From: JAICLV01 sp036380925
GTDB lineage: Bacteria > Actinomycetota > Actinomycetes > Acidothermales > Acidothermaceae
NCBI GenBank assembly: GCA_036380925.1
Contig: DASVDW010000065.1
Location: 1 to 6,397 of the forward strand
Direction of reading: 5' to 3'
Length of the DNA: 6,397 bases
Within the stretch, counting starts at the first letter, position 1, and each line of letters starts with the position of its first letter. The notes beneath the pieces were generated by a model. The model worked only from the letters and a program-made list of their open reading frames with translations. It ran no database searches and had not been told where the DNA came from. Below are positions 4,522 to 6,397 of the stretch, piece after piece. The translations under genes and the position numbers were made by a program.

Positions 4522-4527
4522 TAGCAT
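4522..4527 (+). promoter_or_regulatory. Probable -10 element (TAGCAT) for the DUF47-pit operon
   Basis: TAGCAT fits TAnnnT. Transcription would begin near 4534, giving a leader of about 28 nt that contains AGGAG (4552-4556) 5 nt before the GTG start. There is no good -35; that position is occupied by the inverted repeat. Confidence 0.45.
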
Positions 4528-4561
4528 CACCCCCGGATCGCTGCCGAACTCAGGAGTTTCA

Positions 4562-5179
4562 GTGCGCCTGCGACTGACGCCGCAAGACACCGCCTTCTTC
4601 GACATGCTGAGCGCCTCGGCAGACAACCTGGTCCGAGGTGTCGAGGCCGCGGCCAAGATTTTGGCCCCAGGGGCCGACCGCGTGGCCGTGGGCGAGGAGG
4701 TGCGCAAGATCGAGCATGAGGAGGACGAAGTCACCCATGGCATCTTGCGCAAGCTGAACTCCACGTTCATCACGCCGTTCGACCGCGATGACATCTACCG
4801 GCTCGCCGGCCGGCTCGACGACGTCATGGACTTCGTCGAAGCCGCCGTCGACCTCGTCGTCCTTTACAAGCTCGACGAGCTGCCGAGCGAGGTGGCCGAG
4901 CAGGTTGACGTGCTGCAAAGGGCGGCGCTCATCACCGCCGAAGCGATGCCGCGGCTGCGCACCCGCAAGGATCTCGACGTCTACTGGATCGAGGCGAACC
5001 GGCTTGAGAACGAAGCGGATCAGCTTTACCGGCGGTTGCTCGCCAAGCTGTTCGACGGCCACCTCGACGCGCTGACAGTGCTGAAGGTGAAGGAAGTCGC
5101 CGACCAGTTCGAGGCGGCCGCAGACGCGTTCGAGAACGTCGCCAACGCGATCGAGACGATCGTCGTCAAGGAAACGTAG
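4562..5179 (+). CDS. DUF47 / PhoU-like regulatory protein of Pit transport
   Basis: A 205-aa helical protein of the DUF47 (PhoU-divergent) family at its usual length. It shows the family blocks in order: IEHEEDEVTH (about 50-59), STFITPFDRDDIYRLAGRLDD (67-87), WIEANRLENEADQLYRR (142-158) and VKEVADQFEAAADAFENVAN (176-195). The repeated E/D-x-x-x-D pairs in two similar helical halves are the presumed metal-binding sites, as in PhoU. Family members are almost always paired with a PiT transporter and are thought to control its activity or expression at the membrane. The gene starts at a GTG with AGGAG 5 nt upstream. Its stop is 2 nt before the pit ATG, so the two are one operon with coupled translation. 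Confidence 0.92.
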   Translation: MRLRLTPQDTAFFDMLSASADNLVRGVEAAAKILAPGADRVAVGEEVRKIEHEEDEVTHGILRKLNSTFITPFDRDDIYRLAGRLDDVMDFVEAAVDLVVLYKLDELPSEVAEQVDVLQRAALITAEAMPRLRTRKDLDVYWIEANRLENEADQLYRRLLAKLFDGHLDALTVLKVKEVADQFEAAADAFENVANAIETIVVKET

Positions 5180-5181
5180 GG

Positions 5182-6183
5182 ATGACCGCGTTAGCGATCA
5201 CCCTCATCGTCGTCGTCGCTCTGCTCTTCGACTACACCAACGGGTTTCACGACGCGGCCAACGCGATCGCCACGTCTGTTTCGACGCGAGCCCTCACCCC
5301 TCGGGTCGCCCTCGCCATGGCGGCGGTGCTCAACCTGGTCGGCGCGTTCGTCGCGACCGGTGTCGCGGGCACGGTCGGGAAGGGCATCATCAGCGCGCCG
5401 CAGGGTTCCCATGGTCTGGTGCTCGTCTTTTCCGCGCTACTCGGAGCTATCACGTGGAACCTCATCACGTGGTACTTCGGCTTGCCGTCCTCGTCGTCAC
5501 ACGCGCTGATCGGTGGATTGGTCGGGTCGGCGATCGTCAGCGGTCAGCACTGGCGAGCAGTGCATTGGCGAGGCGTTGTCGAGAAGGTCGTGGTGCCGAT
5601 GGTCATCTCGCCCATCATCGGCGGCGTCATCGCGTTCGTGCTGATGCTGGTGATCCTGTGGGTGTTCCAGCGGAACAACCCGCATCGCCTGAACCGCGGG
5701 TTCCGACACTTGCAGACACTGTCGGCCGCGGCGATGTCGTACTCGCACGGCACGCAGGACGCCCAAAAGACGATGGGCGTGATCACCCTCGCCTTGGTGA
5801 CCGGCGGCTACCTGCACACCTTCGTGGTGCCGTGGTGGGTCAAGGTCGCCGCCGCCGCCGCGATGGCGCTTGGCACCTACTCGGGCGGTTGGCGCATCAT
5901 GCGCACGTTGGGCCGCCGCATCATCCAGTTGGACCCGCCGCGTGGCTTCGCGGCCGAGTCCACGTCGTCCGCGGTGTTGCTCACCGCGGCGCACTTCGGC
6001 GCGCCCGTCTCGACGACCCATGTCATCACGTCCGCCGTGATGGGAGTGGGCGCGACCAAGCGGTTCTCCGCGGTCCGCTGGGGCGTGGCCTGGAACATCG
6101 TGGTCGCATGGGTGCTGACGATCCCGGCGGCCGCCCTGGTCGCCGCCGCGGTGCACGCCGTCCTGCTGCCGTTCTTCGGCTGA
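5182..6183 (+). CDS. pit: PiT-family inorganic phosphate transporter
   Basis: A 333-aa integral membrane protein of the low-affinity phosphate symporter family (PiT). The family's internal duplication is clear. Half one has NGFHDAANAIATS (20-32; conserved Asp24 and Asn27) and GLPSSSSHALIGGLVG (100-115). Half two has SYSHGTQDAQKTMGV (186-200; Asp193) and GAPVSTTHVITSAVMG (273-288). Hydrophobic segments at the N-terminus, about 43-62, 78-98, 107-120, 136-161, 198-231 and 302-330, with the re-entrant motifs between them, fit roughly 8-10 membrane passes. It should take up phosphate as a metal-phosphate complex with protons or sodium. GFHDAANA replaces the textbook GANDVANA, and GTQDAQK replaces GTNDAQK. 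I regard these as lineage variants, since the acidic residues are kept. The ATG follows the DUF47 stop by 2 nt. Confidence 0.95.
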   Translation: MTALAITLIVVVALLFDYTNGFHDAANAIATSVSTRALTPRVALAMAAVLNLVGAFVATGVAGTVGKGIISAPQGSHGLVLVFSALLGAITWNLITWYFGLPSSSSHALIGGLVGSAIVSGQHWRAVHWRGVVEKVVVPMVISPIIGGVIAFVLMLVILWVFQRNNPHRLNRGFRHLQTLSAAAMSYSHGTQDAQKTMGVITLALVTGGYLHTFVVPWWVKVAAAAAMALGTYSGGWRIMRTLGRRIIQLDPPRGFAAESTSSAVLLTAAHFGAPVSTTHVITSAVMGVGATKRFSAVRWGVAWNIVVAWVLTIPAAALVAAAVHAVLLPFFG

Positions 6184-6214
6184 GCTCTCCCGGCTTCTGC
6201 GCCGAGTGAATGAA

Positions 6215-6232
6215 CGGCGTCAGGGTTCGCCG
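6215..6232 (+). terminator. Weak stem-loop downstream of pit
   Basis: CGGCG (6215-6219) and CGCCG (6228-6232) form a 5-bp stem with an 8-nt loop, 31 bp after the pit stop. There is no T-run. It is the only structure I see that could end the phosphate operon before the next gene. Confidence 0.25.
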
Positions 6233-6249
6233 CCCGCCCTGGGTGGCCG

Positions 6250-6255
6250 TATGGT
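6250..6255 (+). promoter_or_regulatory. Leaderless promoter -10 (TATGGT) for the VOC gene
   Basis: TATGGT fits TAnnnT and is separated from the ATG by only 6 nt, so the first transcribed base would be the A of the start codon. This is a frequent actinobacterial arrangement. A poor TTCGCC lies 18 bp upstream as a -35. Confidence 0.55.
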
Positions 6256-6261
6256 GAGCCG

Positions 6262-6397
6262 ATGACGTCGGTCAGGCAGTTCCAAGTCACCTTCGATTGC
6301 GCGCAGCCGGAGCGGGTCGGTCGCTTTTGGTGCGACGTGTTGGGCTACGTCGTTCCGCCGCCGCCCGAGGGATTTGCCAGCTGGGACGAGTTCGATA
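6262..6397 (+). CDS. VOC/glyoxalase-like protein (N-terminal 45 aa, partial)
   Basis: Only the first 45 codons are in the window and the frame is open to the right edge. The start has the pattern of the vicinal-oxygen-chelate fold: a first beta strand (RQFQVTFDCAQP), then a helix with ERVGRFWCDVLGYVV, the usual F/W-x-x-x-LG-Y block of glyoxalase-like proteins. A Pro-rich turn (PPPPEGFASWDEFD) follows, as in many actinobacterial members of unknown substrate. The metal-binding and substrate residues lie mostly outside the window, so no reaction can be assigned. The ATG at 6262 fits both the family start and the TATGGT placed 6 nt upstream. The gene looks independent of the phosphate operon. Confidence 0.85.
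   Translation, partial: MTSVRQFQVTFDCAQPERVGRFWCDVLGYVVPPPPEGFASWDEFD

Noticed and set aside
4765..4783. PHO-box-like repeat of GTTC (GTTCATC then GTTCGAC)
   Set aside because: The copies are 12 bp apart rather than the 11 bp expected. They lie inside the DUF47 gene and simply encode the conserved family stretch FITPFD.
5454..6209. Long plus-strand ORF overlapping pit in another frame, and long minus-strand ORFs across pit
   Set aside because: They are shadows of a gene with strong G/C third positions; translations are His/Arg-rich with no motifs, while the pit frame has a complete family signature.

Overview
The window is GC-rich throughout, with strong G/C third-position bias, several GTG starts and actinobacterial-type promoter elements. 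The gene content (FliA-family sigma factor, FlbD, FlgN, a PilZ protein, and a membrane-anchored Ig-like/peptidoglycan-binding protein of the L,D-transpeptidase type) points to a flagellated actinobacterium. I cannot name a genus from this sequence alone.

Left part (1-2829, all minus strand). Reading leftward, the order is fliA, flbD, a YcgR-like PilZ gene with intact c-di-GMP motifs, and then the N-terminal 258 residues of a probable L,D-transpeptidase that runs off the left edge. This is a motility regulatory block: a sigma factor for late flagellar genes, a small flagellar protein, and a probable c-di-GMP effector acting on the motor. A cell-wall enzyme follows.

Middle part (2830-4451). 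A 266-bp divergent intergenic region separates fliA from a plus-strand pair: flgN (export chaperone for hook-filament junction proteins) and an overlapping gene for an unrecognised 95-aa acidic protein containing a 15-bp tandem repeat. A small minus-strand Cys-rich, zinc-ribbon-like ORF converges on that pair and overlaps its end by 32 bp. Directly upstream of its GTG start is a near-consensus flagellar-sigma promoter (CTCA-N17-GCCGATAG), placed so that the mRNA would be leaderless or nearly so. After a 255-bp intergenic stretch comes a 74-aa hypothetical gene (or 101 aa from an upstream GTG).

Right part (4452-6397, plus strand). A 110-bp region carries two perfect palindromes, a -10 element and a good ribosome binding site. 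It precedes a tightly coupled two-gene operon: a DUF47/PhoU-like protein and a PiT-family inorganic phosphate transporter. After it, a VOC/glyoxalase-like gene begins from a probable leaderless promoter and is cut by the right edge.

I see no IS element, tRNA, rRNA, CRISPR array or phage gene. The least ordinary signals are the putative flagellar-sigma promoter driving the unknown Cys-rich small protein, the uncharacterised protein translationally coupled to FlgN, and the paired palindromes over the phosphate-uptake promoter. None of these by itself proves a new system.
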